Shown: positions 21,594 through 33,064, counted from the first letter of the stretch. The stretch: 64,000 nt of DNA from Gloeopeniophorella convolvens (GCA_022496205.1 WTXD01000074.1:1-64000), one strand, 5' to 3'. Made by a program: numbers and translations. Notes: a model not told the origin generated them from the sequence alone.

Positions 21594-22563
21594 CTAGCGC
21601 GCCCACCCCGCCGCGCGCAGGACCTGCGGCGCAAAGCGCTGCTGCAAATCCATCACCAGCATCCCGAGCAGAAACACCAGCACGAGCCTGGCCGCTTCCC
21701 CGCTACGCGGCACCGCGGCCCTGACCACTGCTGTCACGGGCAACACCGACGCCCGCGGCGCCTCGTTCGCGCCGGCGCGGTACTCGGACGCCGGGACGGC
21801 GTCGCACGCGAGCGCGTGCGCGAGCCCGGGCAGCCCATCGACGCTCGCGGTGTTCGCCGCGCGCCAGTAGTCCACGAGCCCGCGCTTGCGCTCGAGCCCG
21901 CCGAGCCAGCCCGTGAGCGTGTTGCGCGGGCCCGCGTAGGCGTACTTCGGCACGCCCCAGCCGCAGCTCTGCGCCACGCGGTTACCCCGTCACCGTCAGT
22001 TATGCCATGCCACGGAAGCGGTGGGGCGGGCAGAGCGACGCACGGTGCTGACGCGGTGCACGGCGATGGAGATGATCCCGCGCGAACCGGGCATGCGCGC
22101 GGACGGCGGGAGGCGCGCGGTGTACTCGGGCGTGCCGAACTCGTGCACGGTGCCTGCGTACATACGTTACTTATGTTCATCTTCCACTGCATAGCACCAG
22201 CGCCGCACGCACCGGTGCCAAAGAGACGCAGGATGCGCGCCGGGCTGTCGAACGCGATGAAGAGGATCGTGATGCGCCCGTTCTCGCGCAGGTGCGCGAT
22301 CGTCTCGACGCCTGCAGTGCGCGCCGCTCAGCACCGTCCGCGCAGGGAGATCATAGTAGGGAGCGCGCGCGCGCACCGGAGCCGGTCAGGTCCTCATACC
22401 ACACGGTGTTCTTGTCGACGACGCGGAACGTGCCGCGCACGCCCTTGGGCGAGACGTTGACGTGCCCGCCCGCGGCGAGCGGCGCCGTCGCGACCCAGAA
22501 GAGCTCCTGTTTGCCTGCCCAGTTGATCAGGTCCTCTGGGATGTGGTCGTATGTCTTGCCCAT
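21594..22563 (-). CDS. Pyridoxamine-5'-phosphate-oxidase-like FMN-binding split-barrel protein
   Basis: Four exons on the minus strand: 22563-22377, 22311-22213, 22153-22044, 21968-21594; 256 aa, phases close. Contains the split-barrel signatures ELFWVATAPL, HVNVSPKG, VWYEDLTGSG, ETIAHLRENGRITI and SCGWGVPKY, as in fungal PNPOx-like proteins of unknown substrate. Near the C-terminus a hydrophobic helix (LVLVFLLGMLVM) suggests a tail membrane anchor. Likely binds FMN or F420-like flavin; the physiological reaction is not known. Confidence 0.87.
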
Positions 22564-22761
22564 GGTGGGTGTCACCGGGAAAGGCGCGGGTGCCTCGAGG
22601 CGTCCGCGTTAATTAATTATAGTGGGGGTGTTTAACGCGCCCGGGATTCCGAGGCGGGGCGCCACGCGCACGCAGAGACCGAAAGCCCAGTGTATGTACA
22701 GTAAACTACTCGTACATAGTCATTTTGTACCGAGGTATATTATATCTCTGCCCTGCGCTGC

Positions 22762-24479
22762 TCACACGCCCTCCGCGACCATCCGCTCCGGCCGCTCGAC
22801 CCACCCCCGCCACTCCTCCACGAACGCCGCGAGCTCCGCGCCCTCGACCACCCGATGATCCGCCGCCCAGCTCACCCCCATCCGCAGCCGCCGCTCGCCG
22901 CGCCCGTCCCCGCGCTGCACGTCCCACTCCCACCGCGCGCGGCCCAGCGCGACGATCGCGACCCCGCCCCCGGGCACGAGCACGGGCATCGCGCTCGCGC
23001 CGTCGCCGATCGCGCCGACGTTGCTCACCGTCAGCGTCCCGCCGCGCCGCGGGAGCTCCGCGGGCGTCAGCGCGCAGGGCACCTGCCGGCCGAGGTGCGC
23101 GACGTGCCGCAGCGCGGACGCGAGGCTGTACGCCGAGTGCGCGTCGACGCGCCGCAGCGTCGGCGTGTACAGCCCCGTCGGCGTCGACAGCGCGATGCTG
23201 ATGTCCGCGTGCGGGCGCACGCTCAGCGTCGGCTTGCCGCCCGCGCCTGCGCCTGCGCTCGCGGAGCCGGGCGTGATGGACGCGCGGAAGAGCGGCCATG
23301 CGTGCATCGCCTTGGCGAGCGCCTTGAGCAGGAGCGGCAGGAAGGTCAGCTTGGTGTACGTGCCCGACGCGGGAGGCGCGGGCGGGGCGGGTGCGGGGTA
23401 CAGCGCGGAGGGCGAGACGGCGGCGGGAGAGGCGGGCGTCGGGGAGGGCGGGAGGTAGTGCGCGGGGATGTGCGCGTTGAGCAGCGGGAGCATGTTGTGC
23501 AGCGCGGTCAGGTCGAGGTGGGTCGTGTACCTGCGTGCGTGCGCGTGAGTGGGAGCGCACATGCGAGGAACGGGAGTGCTCACCCAAAGTGCGGGATCTC
23601 GAGGCTCTGCGGACAACAGACATGCACTCAGCAGCAGACCACGCTCGATGAACAGCGCACGCACCTTCTCCATCGCCTTCCACATCCCGTACCGCGTCCG
23701 CCCAAGCTCGACGACGACATCCTCCTTCGAGGGCACGTCTGCCCGCCGCTGCTCCTGCTCAGCCACAGAGGCACCCTTCCCGCCCGCGAGGTACCGCTCG
23801 ACATCCGCGCGCTCGACGCGGCCGTTCTTGCCGCTGCCCGGCGCGAGCAGCGCAATGTCGACTCCGCTCTGCCGCGCAAAGTGGCGCACCGCGGGTAGCG
23901 CGAGGACCCCAGTTTCCGTCCTGCTCGGCGCAGATAGGGCGCCGGCCTTGGGCGCGGGTGCGGCGCTCGGGTCGAGCGGGTGCGGGCGGCGCGCAGGCAC
24001 AGGTGTCGGCGTCGGCGTCGGTGCGGGCACGGGCGCGCGCTCCTGCTCGTGGTGCGGCTCGGGCGCGTCGGCGGCGGCCTCCTCGTCGACCTCGATGATG
24101 CACAGCCCGGCGCCGACCTGCGCGACCTCGCCCTCCTGCACGAGCAGCTCCGTGACGGTGCCGTCGTACGGGCTCGTGATCTCGACGCTCGCCTTGTCGC
24201 TCTGCACCTCGCACAGCGGCTCGAACGCGGCGATCGGCGAGTGCGGCGCGACGTTCCTGCGAGCGCGGGCGCGGGCGCGCGTCAGACGGGGGCGGGGCGG
24301 ACGCCGCGGCGCGGCACGCACCATTTTATGACCTCGCACTCTGTGATGCCCTCGCCGATGTCGGCGAGCTTGAAGCGCTGCAGGACCTTGCGCGCGGCCC
24401 ACCATGCCGGCGATGCGTGGAAGAACGCGACGTGGGGTTGGCGGCTGAGGACGCGTCGTGTTGGGCGCAAGAGGAGCAT
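22762..24479 (-). CDS. Branched-chain 2-oxoacid dehydrogenase E2 (dihydrolipoyl acyltransferase)
   Basis: Four exons on the minus strand: 24479-24322, 24256-23665, 23606-23584, 23530-22762; 513 aa, phases close. N-terminus MLLLRPTRRVLSRQP looks like a mitochondrial presequence. Lipoyl domain with lipoyl Lys about residue 74 in QSDKASVE; peripheral-subunit-binding domain (LPAVRHFARQSGVDIALL); catalytic domain ending with VSNVGAIGDG and the active-site DHRVVEG (His about 483). The family transfers branched acyl groups to CoA in Val/Leu/Ile catabolism in the matrix. Exon 3 is a 23-nt micro-exon encoding SLEIPHFG; without it the frame breaks. The 5' part was copied to 27007. Confidence 0.93.
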
Positions 24480-25605
24480 CGCAGAGCCAGAAAGACAGAG
24501 AATGCGAAAATGAGGAGAGAGAATGCGCAGAGAGAAGAGTGCAAGTGCAAAGAGTGAGTGGAGGGACGGAGCCACAAGGTCCGAACCGGGTGTATGAGAT
24601 CCGGCGTCGCGTCGCTCGCTTCGCTTCCCCGCACTCGCCGACGGCGCCAGTGGCGACGATGTGCCCTAGTACCACCTATCACTACAAGACCCTTGCTGGT
24701 CTCTGTTCGCGAGCCTACTGAGGTATCAGGGACCAGGACAGCATCTACGCGTACCGTCGACGCATCCACGAGCAGAACTCACATCTGAGCATCACCCAAG
24801 GTGCGACCGAGAAACTCGTCGTATCTACAGCGCTCTTCAACCCCAGCTACATGCTTGCCATCGTCAGCGCAGTAAGAGACTCGGTCACCAGTCAACTTCG
24901 ACTCTGCGTGCGCGTCCTATCACCCGCTATCAGCTCAAGCTTCAGATGTAGGCCCTCACTCTCATACATATAAAGAGAATTTGCGAGCTGCTAATACCGC
25001 CCTGCTATCCACACCCACTCCCGTTGGTTATAGGTCTTCGCGAAGAGCATGCAACGACTCTTGAGCGCCGTGATAACCTTCCCGAACAGCCCGTAAGCGA
25101 GCCGAATCAACCTGTAGTGCTGTCCCCGAGCTTCCCCTAGACCTTTCCAGATGCGCTACGCCGAGCGGCCGACCGTCATGACAGCTAGCCTGGACGCCTC
25201 CACGAGGCTACGAAGTGACTAGTGATGGTTTGGCCGCGGCCCTCCCCGCACAGCTGACTATTGCCCATTGCCCAACGCGTTCAAGCTGCAGGCTGCTGCG
25301 CAATACTGGGCCTCGTACCACCCATTGACCTCCTGCACCGCTCTGAGGAACCTTTGTTGAATCCTCGACGGACAGACAATCCAGAAGTCTATTCGCGCAC
25401 CCGCCGCCCATCTGCCAGTGGCCACGTACCCGTCACGTGGATCACCCGCTCTGCCGTCACGATCGCGCCCCTGCCCCAGTCTCCAGACGCACGAGAGACG
25501 ACGCCATACAATAATTTCAGTATTTAGTGCGGCGGCCAAACCTCGGATAAGTACGCGCCCCCTCCGAGCGTCGCCCCCCTCCCCATCCCTCCGCCGACGA
25601 CACAC
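24480..25605. other. Intergenic region upstream of E2 and small-family gene 1
   Basis: Divergent promoter region of E2 (minus) and the first family member (plus), about 1.1 kb, within duplication unit 1. Nothing else recognised. Confidence 0.5.
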
Positions 25606-26474
25606 ATGGCTTCCGACGGCACTGGCAACGGCGACGGGCACCTCGCGGACGTGCTGTGGTTCCGCACAACAAAAGAGATCTCGGAGCACCCAGAGCGCGT
25701 CCGGGACGCTCTCGCCTCTGCCTCCCTTAGCTCCAAGTACGTCCGCGCTCCATAACACCAGCGCGCGCCCGCTCACCCGCTATGTATCTGCGCCCCGCGC
25801 CTGCCAGACCAGAGCACACATACTGGGGCCAGAGCATCGAACTCCCGACGGTCTTCGCGTGGATACTCGGTGAGCCCATTCCCCGCCGCCCACGCGCCCC
25901 AACCGCCGCTCCTCACCCGCGCACCCAGTCTGGGACACCCCAGCGCCCCCCGACACCGCCGAGCCCCTCCTGCCCGCGCTCGCCGCGCCGCTCTGCGCGC
26001 CCAACGAGCAACCGACACGGCGGCGCGTGCGCTTCCCGCCGCATCTCCCGCCGCACGCGCCGCTCGCCGCACCCGTGACGGAGTTCGCCACGAGCGAGAC
26101 GGAGTTTGCCGCGAGCGCGCGGGCGCGCGCGGAGGAGCTCGGGGCGTTCGAGCGCCTCTTGCGCGCGGTCGACGCGGCGGCGCCGGAGGGCGCACGCGGG
26201 CGCGGGCGCGGCGTCGCGCTGCACGACCCGGGGAGCGTGGTGTATTTCGCGGGATGGGATAGCGTCGAGGTGTGTGTGTGTGTGTGTGTGTGCGTCTGGG
26301 CCGCGGGACGAGCAGAGCGCGCTGATCAATGAGCGCGCGCAGGTGCACATGAAGGTCGGCTCGGAGGAGGGCCACCAAGCGATCGTGACGGCGGCCGAGG
26401 AGCTCTTCGAGCATTTCCGGGACTTCCAGATGCACCATATGCAATTGCAGCGGGTGGTGTGGCTGCAGCCGTAG
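25606..26474 (+). CDS. Small family protein 1 (predicted tandem alpha/beta-barrel, ABM-like)
   Basis: Four exons: 25606-25736, 25808-25869, 25929-26269, 26343-26474; 221 aa. Two half-sites share a pattern typical of dimeric alpha/beta-barrel (ABM/EthD-type) folds: YWGQSIELPTVFAWILG then WDT, and YFAGWDSVE..HMKVGSEEGHQAI, ending FQMHHMQLQRVVW. I infer two fused half-barrels; no catalytic function can be assigned. Introns lie at phases 2, 1 and 0. The last intron begins in a (TG)n microsatellite at 26270. It shares intron positions with the three paralogues at 28089, 29837 and 32243, and is nearest to the one at 28089, its duplicate. Cytosolic, no signal peptide. Confidence 0.78.
26270..26292. 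repeat. (TG)n microsatellite at a splice donor
   Basis: The GT donor of intron 3 of family gene 1 is the first unit of an uninterrupted TG run. The duplicate gene has GTGTGTGCGCG there instead. Confidence 0.8.
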
Positions 26475-27006
26475 CTTGCATGTAACACTTGTCGTTCGTT
26501 ACCGGGGACGCGCAGTGCGCGCGACCCGGGGTGCGCGCGGTTGCGCCACTCGGCGCCAGGGACGCTGCGAGATGCTATAAAGACGACCTTCCGCGCAGGA
26601 CCCCTGAAAATTTCCGAGCGGGCGCCGCTGCTTATCGTTGACTGCCAACTCTAAACGCCGCGGGACCACAACGGTTTAATCTCCACTCGCGAAGCACGGG
26701 GCGATGCTTCAGAGCAATGAACGTGCCAGTGTGAGCGCTCCACAAATATTAGACCTTCTCTAAGTACCCACGCCAGCAGCTAAGTATCATCTGGTGCCGT
26801 CAATTGCGGGAGCTCAGTTTGATATTTTGGTGGCGCCCTGATGGGGCGGGCCTCGGCTTCGATGTACAGCTTCCCACGTAGCCTTATCCACTGATGGCGC
26901 GCTTCTCTGTCGCGCGCAAGTCAGTAGCCTGTCAGCAGAGGCTGCCGCGGTACGGTGCCATTAACCTTTAACCGTCAAGAAGCGACGACAATGGGCATGT
27001 CGTACC
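26475..27006. other. 3' flank of small-family gene 1
   Basis: Conserved between the duplication units (for example CCTGAAAATTTCCGAGC at 26602 and 29092). No gene. Confidence 0.6.
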
Positions 27007-27200
27007 GCGCCGACCTGCGCGACCTCGCCCTCCTGCACGAGTAGTTCCATGACGGCGCCGTCGTACGGGCTCGTGATCTCGCCTTGTCGCCCTGCACCTC
27101 GCAGAGCGGCTCGAACGCGACTGAAAAACGGCTGAGAACGCGTCGTGTCAGACGCAGGAGGTATACAGGAGGAGCGTTGCAGAGCCAGAAAGACAGAGAA
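27007..27200 (-). pseudogene. E2 acyltransferase 5' fragment left by the duplication
   Basis: About 110 bp match the lipoyl-domain exon of E2, then the first intron and most of exon 1 are missing and sequence resumes at the E2 leader and 5' UTR (GAGCCAGAAAGACAGAGAA near 27182). No start-to-stop frame survives. Clear relic. Confidence 0.85.
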
Positions 27201-28088
27201 GATAGATAAATAAATAAATATGAGGGAGAATGCGCAGAGAGAAGAGTGCAGAGAGTGAGTGGAGGAACGGCCCGGGAGTTACAAGGTCCGAACCAGGCGC
27301 ATGAGATCCAGCGCTGCGTCGTTTCGCTTCCCTGGACCCGACGGCGGCGCCAATGGCGACGACGTACCTACAGTCGACTCCTACGAGACCCTTGCTGGTC
27401 TTTTTATTCGCGAGACTGAGAAACCAAAGACTGGGGCGATATCCTCCACGCGTACTGTTGATGCATCCACAACTACATAGAACGAGTCGCCATCTTTCCT
27501 TGGTCTGAATCTCAGCGCAATGATAAATTGTGTGTTATCAGCTCAAACTTAAGCACTGTCATCAGATGCACGGCTCCCGAGGGCCCTCGGTACGACAGCC
27601 GGCCTGGACGCCCTGGGCCACGAGTCCATGAAGGTCCACGAGTGCAGCTCGGCCGCGGCGCCGGCCCCCTGGCCGACCGTGCCTAGGCACACATCTTGGT
27701 CACATTGTGCGACGCGTTGCTTGTGCAACAACCAGGTCTTATACTTTGCTTGTACTCGTACCCATCCCATCAGACCTCTTGCGCCGCTCAGAGGAACCCC
27801 ACGACGCCTTTTCCCCTTTCTCCTCGACCGACCGGCAATCCAAAAGCCTATTCGCGCACTTGGGGTCGACCGCAGCGCCGCTTCACGCACGGCGTCCCTG
27901 CACCCGCCTGCCAGGGGAAGCCTGCAGAAGCCTGCGGATCACCTGTTGCCGTCACGATCGCGCCCCCACCCCAGACCGCCACGATACATGAGTATTTAAA
28001 ACATGCGCAGTGGCACGTTCGCCAGGCCTCGTATTTTAAGTACGCGCCCTCTCAGAGCATTCTCCATCTCCCCCCGCCGATAACGCAC
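27201..28088. other. Upstream region of small-family gene 2
   Basis: Duplicated promoter region derived from the E2/gene-1 spacer; no coding exon. Holds the TATTTAAAA box near 27993. Confidence 0.5.
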
Positions 28089-28919
28089 ATGGCTTCTGGG
28101 GGCACTGGCTACGGCGACGGGCACCTCGCGGACGTGCTGTGGTTCCGCACTACAAAAGAGATCTCGGAGCACCCAGAGCGCGTCCGGGACGCTCTCGCCT
28201 CTGCCTCCCTCGGCTCCAAGTACGTCCGCGCCCCGTAGCACCAGCATTCGCCTGCTTACCCCCTATACCTCCGCACCCCGCACGTGCCAGACCAGAGCAC
28301 GCATACTGGGGCCAGAGCATCGAATCCCCGACCCTCTTTGTATGGATACTCGGTGAGCTCGTCACCGCCGCTCGCGCGCCGCGCCGCTCCTCACCCGCGC
28401 ACCCAGTCTGGGACACACCAACACCCCCCGACACCGCCGAGTCCGCCCTGCCTGCGCTCGCCGCGCCGCTCTGCGCACCCGACGGGCAGCCCACGCGCTG
28501 GCGCGTGCGCTTCCCGTCGCACGTTCCGCCGTACGCACCGCTCATCGCGTCCGTGACGGAGTTCGCCACGAGCGAGTCGGACCAAATCGAGGTATTGCAG
28601 CGTCTCTCGCAAGCGGTTCTAGTGGCCATCGATGCGACGACGTTCGAGGGCTACCGCGGGCGTGCGCGCGGCGTCGCGCTGCACGATCCGGGAAGCGTGG
28701 TGTACCTTGCGGGGTGGGACAGCATCGAGGTGTGTGCGCGCGTGTCTGTAGAAGGGGCGGCGGGCTGATTGATATGTGTGTGTGCAGGCACACATGAAGG
28801 TTGGCACCGAGGATGGCCACCAGGCGGTCGTAAAGGCGGCCGAGGAGCTCTTCCAGCATTTCCGCGACTTTCAGATGCACCATATGCAATTGCAGCGGGT
28901 GGTGTGGCCACAGCCATAG
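28089..28919 (+). CDS. Small family protein 2 (duplicate of protein 1)
   Basis: Four exons: 28089-28219, 28291-28352, 28407-28729, 28788-28919; 215 aa, phases 2, 1, 0. Very close to the copy at 25606: both begin MAS.GTG.GDGHLADVLWF and end FQMHHMQLQRVVW. A six-residue-scale length difference lies in exon 3, and the last exon starts AHMKVGTEDGHQAVV. A TATTTAAAA element lies about 90 bp upstream of the ATG (near 27993). Intact frame, so both duplicates were retained as coding genes while the E2 fragment decayed. Fold inference as for protein 1. Confidence 0.78.
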
Positions 28920-29836
28920 ATTGGTCTAGTGGCACTTGTCATTCGTTATCGGGAACGCGCAGTGCGCGCGACGCCAGTGCATTCTCGGCAGCACTTGTGC
29001 TCGCGATGCAGGGTGCGCGCGGTTGCGGTTGCGTCACTCGGCGCTAGGGAAGCTGTGAGATGCTATAAAGACGACCTTCCGCGCAGGACCCCTGAAAATT
29101 TCCGAGCGAGCGCCGCTGCCGTTGATTGCCAACTCAAATCCCGCGGGGTCACTGCAATTCCCCACTCGCGGAACACGGGGTGGTGCCCTAGGGCAGTGAA
29201 CATGCCAGTATGAGCACTCCACAAGTATCAAGTAGACCTTTTCTACCTGCGTCCGGTGCAGTCGATTGTGGGGAGCTCAGGTCGATATTTTGGTGGCGCC
29301 CTGATGGAGCAGTGGGCCTGGGCTTCGACAGCTTCCCACGTAGCTTATCCACTGACGGCGAGCTTCTCTGTCGCACGTAAATCAGTAAGTCACCTGTCAG
29401 CACAGGCCGTTGCCGCGTACCATTATGACCGTCAAAAAGCGAGAATATGAACATGTCGTATGATAGTGTGCAGCTGGGGGCAAGTTTGAGAGAAAGAGAA
29501 GGAAGTGATGCGGTGCTCAGCGGGCGTGTGTAAGTTACAGGACGAAAAGAGGCGTCGATCCGGGCCTCCGATGAGACATGGACAGAGACAAGGCGCTGCG
29601 AAATCAGAACTTACATATCCATCACTCGCCGCCGCGCGCTCAGGTCGACTTGTGGCCCCGGCGCGCCCTGTGGCGCCAACTGGAGCCCGGATGGCTGCCC
29701 ATTGGCCCTTGGGATAGAATGGAATAGAACAGAATGGAGTGCAGCCGCAGCCGCTGCCAGACTCGTTGCCAACCGTCCCGCCCCTCTCCGCTGTTCTGCT
29801 CTCTCTCTCTCTCTCTCCGACCACGCGCGCACTAGC
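28920..29836. other. Spacer between family genes 2 and 3
   Basis: First half is duplicated 3' flank; the remainder is the upstream region of gene 3, including a CT microsatellite at 29799-29817, 20 bp before the ATG of gene 3. Confidence 0.5.
29799..29817 (+). repeat. (CT)n tract in 5' leader of family gene 3
   Basis: Pyrimidine tract of CT units ending about 20 bp upstream of the ATG at 29837. CT-rich tracts next to start sites are common in basidiomycete promoters. Confidence 0.7.
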
Positions 29837-30626
29837 ATGATCATGGCTCCCGAAGCACCCCTCGTCGAGATCGTCCACTTCACCGCTACCGACGAGTGCC
29901 TCGCGGACCCGTCGCTCTTCGCCGCGCTCCGGGACGCCGCTGAGGCTTGGAGGTGCGCCGCACCCAATGCTCCGCGCAGCAGCATACATAACGCGCGGTC
30001 TGCTGCAGAGAACACGGCCTGACGGCGCAGTACTGGGGCGCGTCCGTGCAGCGCGCAAACGAGCTCTACTGGCTTCTCCGTACGCCCCCTGCCTCTCCTC
30101 ACACCCACCGCCCACCTCTGACACCGCACTCGTAGTCTGGCGGTCCGAGGCCCACGAAACGGCCGCGACGCCTGCGCTCGCGGCGCTTGCGCGCACGCCG
30201 CCCACGTCGCTCCATGTACGCTTCACGGGCAACCCGCACCGGTGTCTCACCGCGCCCGTGTCCGAGCTCGACGTGTACAGGACCGTGGACGGCCCGGGCG
30301 TGCATGAGACGCACGAGGCGGTGCGCCGGAACGCGCACCGCGTCGAGTCGCTCCAGATGCGCGGCTTCATCGCGCTCAGCTGGGGCGTCGCGCGCGAGGA
30401 TCCGCGGACGGGGATATATCTCGCAGGGTGGCGCAGCATCGAGGTGCGTGTTCTTGTGGCGTGCGTCAGGGGCGGGGCTAATGCTGGGCTTGTGCGGCAG
30501 GACCATATGCGCCTCGGGACGCTGGACGACCACAAGGTGTTCTTGAAGGAGGCCGAGGCTATCTTTGCGCAGTTCAGCGGCCTCTCGGTGATGCATGTGC
30601 GTTTCGCGCGCCATGGTGGGTCGTGA
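29837..30626 (+). CDS. Small family protein 3
   Basis: Four exons: 29837-29952, 30009-30079, 30136-30443, 30501-30626; 206 aa, intron phases 2, 1, 0 as in the other members. Diverged in sequence but keeps the family pattern: VEIVHFTATDECLADPSLF, QYWGASVQRANELYWLL, YLAGWRSIE and DHMRLGTLDDHKVF. A second in-frame ATG (29843) follows the first. Predicted alpha/beta-barrel-type protein of unknown function, inferred only from the spacing of the aromatic/His motifs. Confidence 0.75.
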
Positions 30627-32242
30627 GGCAGCCGTCGTCGTCGTCGTACCCGTTTTCTTGGTTTATTGATTATCCCTCTGTGCGTGCTCATGCGCGCACT
30701 TAATCGCCTGATTCGTACCACGGCCGCAGCTTTCGCTGCTCCTACTCTCGCTCTTACATCCTATCCCCAACTATACCTCCCTCCTTCGCTATTTCCACTC
30801 CGTCTGTCTTGTTTCGTTTTGGGAAGGTTCCGTCCTCCGTCTGCCGCTGTCAGCGCTTCCATACACTAACATATCACGACATCCGTCGACCTGCACCAAT
30901 CAGTTCGGCTCGCGACGTGCGGGGCGCTCAGCTATCCAATGCTCTGTGCATGCCGGGCTGGCACCACCTGATTCGAGGACAATAGTCGCCCGCTCGCGCA
31001 TGCGTAGAATAGCGTCCAGCGCGTCTTGGAGCATCCAATGGCCTAGCTCGCGACAACGACAGTAACAGCAGCGCCCCGGGCCGTTGCCGTAAGTATGCGC
31101 AATTTAAGTAGGCGCATCGCGATCGCGTCGCCCGCGTGCCCCTCGCCGCACCACGTGCGCGCGCGGGGCCCCATCGCGTTCTCCGCGCACCGCCACGATT
31201 CCGTGCGCGCAAGTGCGTGATCATGCATCATGATGCGTCTCGTTTTGCGGCGATGGTCCTCGACGGCGCGACACGGATTGGTCGGTGGGTCCCGCTGCCG
31301 TTCTCGGGCGCATGTATCCGAGTGTGGGCTGCAGATACTTACTGTACTATCTACGCAGGGATGGCCGTTGAATGGGCATGATGCGCGCTGCTTTGCTTGG
31401 GCCATCTGTGCGCTCACATGCAGAGGCTGTTGTATGGTGGACAGTGTGGGCGTCGCGTGCGCACTACGCTGCGATCCTGGTCGTGCACACCTGATACGGC
31501 GGCGCCACTCGTAGAACAGCTAGGTGAGGTGCGACGACTGCACGCGGAAGGATCATCAAGGAGGGCTCACAAACGCTGGCGACAACGGGCTGTAGGCCGC
31601 TCACAATTGCGGCTTTCAGTTCAAGTTTGATGGCTATGCACGATGGGCTGGACTTGAAGCTTAAGGCCGTCGGAATGGTGAATCATGTCATGCGCGCTTG
31701 AGTTTGCGCACTCCCGCCGAATTGTCAATGAGTATCAAGCTTCAGGTTCAGGCTTCACGCCGCACATCGCCATCACAGTGCCACGAAGCTTCCGCTGTCC
31801 GACAGTCTGCTGCCAGTCTGCTGCTGCTAGGCTCCGTCTCCGAGTCGACTGATTGCATCCGCCGCACAGAGTCCGTGCCATCCGGGGATGCCTCCGTCAT
31901 ATCCTATCAGGAAGATGCACGTGGCACCGCGCGCGCGCACGAACCCCATTGGCCCCGGCCTTGGCCCCCGCTCTGCATAGGGGTCTCCATCACGCACCCT
32001 CACTGTCTCTGCCTCTGCGCGGCAGGTCTCGCCCGACGGCCTCCGACGGTGTAGTTAATCATGACAGGTTTTTGGCTTCGACAGGGGCGTGCGCGCCGTC
32101 GCGCCGCGGAGTACATATGAGCCACCACGGGTCCGGGGTGCACCCCCGTTCTCACAGAGCAACATACACCTTCTATCAACCTTCCATCGTCACTACGCGG
32201 GCCCGTGGGTCTGGCTGATTTCCGTCGCGGAGAACTAGCAGC
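30627..32242. other. Intergenic region between family genes 3 and 4
   Basis: 1.6 kb without a supported gene; open frames are short and lack splice-consistent extension. Confidence 0.5.
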
Positions 32243-33064
32243 ATGAGCGCGCAGGAAGAAGAGTCGCCTGTCGTCGAGGTCGTGACGTTCTGTGCGAACG
32301 AGCAGTGCGCGGCCGACCCCGCGTTGTTCGCACACATCCGCGATGCCGCCGCGAGCCTGAGGTGCGTCCGCCCCGTCTCCTGCCCCGCGCGCTCTGCTGA
32401 AAGTGCCGGCAGCGCGGAGGGCATGCGCGCGCAGTACTGGGGCGAGGTCATCGAGAGCCGCGGCGCCTTCTACTGGCTCCTCGGTGCGTCTGCCCGCGTC
32501 CCGCGCCCGCATACACAACCCATGACCACGCCCCCACCGCACAGAATGGGAGTCCCGCGCGCACCTTGCCGCGGCGCCGCACCCCGCGCTGTTCGACAGG
32601 CTCCAGGCGCTCGTCAGCGCACCGCCGAAGGTGCTGCACGTCGCCTTCCCGATCAACACGCCTGCGCAGTGGCGCTCATGCCTCGCCGCTCCCATCACTG
32701 GGCTCGACTTGTACCGCATCAAGCCCGCGCAAGTTGCGGAGGCCGAGGCGACCGTCGGCGGGATCATGGCGGCAACGGAGGAGCTGGGGGCGCCGGGGTT
32801 CCGGGGCGTGTGTTGGGGGCGCGCGTTTGGGGACCCGGAGGAGGCACATGGGCGGGGGATGTACGTCACTGCGTGGGAGAACGTCGAGGTGCGTGGACGC
32901 TGCTTGGCATGCTGGGGCCGCGGCTGATGCGGCGTGGAGAGCAGGCGCATCTGCAGTTGGCCACGGACCCCGAGCACGAAGAGTTCCTGAATATCAGCGA
33001 GCGGATGATGGACAAGCTCGACTTCTTGAACATACAGCATGTGGCCTTGCGTCGCCACGAGTGA
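32243..33064 (+). CDS. Small family protein 4
   Basis: Four exons: 32243-32361, 32413-32483, 32545-32888, 32945-33064; 217 aa, intron phases 2, 1, 0. Keeps VVEVVTFCANEQCAADPALF, QYWGEVIESRGAFYWLLG, EWESRAHLA and YVTAWENVE..HLQLATDPEHEEFL, ending NIQHVALRRHE. Closest in layout to protein 3. Same inference as for the other members: two half-barrels of the ABM type, function unknown. Completes a head-to-tail array of four genes on one strand. Confidence 0.76.
   Translation: MSAQEEESPVVEVVTFCANEQCAADPALFAHIRDAAASLRCVRPVSCPARSAESAGSAEGMRAQYWGEVIESRGAFYWLLGASARVPRPHTQPMTTPPPHRMGVPRAPCRGAAPRAVRQAPGARQRTAEGAARRLPDQHACAVALMPRRSHHWARLVPHQARASCGGRGDRRRDHGGNGGAGGAGVPGRVLGARVWGPGGGTWAGDVRHCVGERRGAWTLLGMLGPRLMRRGEQAHLQLATDPEHEEFLNISERMMDKLDFLNIQHVALRRHE

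Larger units (their letters stand above)
24111..27004. repeat. Tandem segmental duplication, unit 1
   Basis: Begins inside the lipoyl-domain exon of E2 and runs through the E2 promoter and the first small-family gene to about 27004. Matches unit 2 (27007-29460) over most of its length with indels; the final ATGTCGTA of both units and the shared start CGCCGACCTG define the breakpoints. Orientation is head to tail. Confidence 0.85.
27007..29460. repeat. Tandem segmental duplication, unit 2
   Basis: Starts abruptly with E2 lipoyl-domain sequence (CGCCGACCTGCGCGACCTC at 27008), contains the second small-family gene (28089-28919) and conserved 3' flanks, and ends near 29460. Shorter than unit 1 by about 450 bp because of deletions in the E2 remnant and promoter region. 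Confidence 0.85.

Noticed and set aside
20318..21634. 438-codon minus-strand frame opposite the Rab-like gene
   Set aside because: Arg-rich shadow of GC-biased codons; no homology or splice logic.
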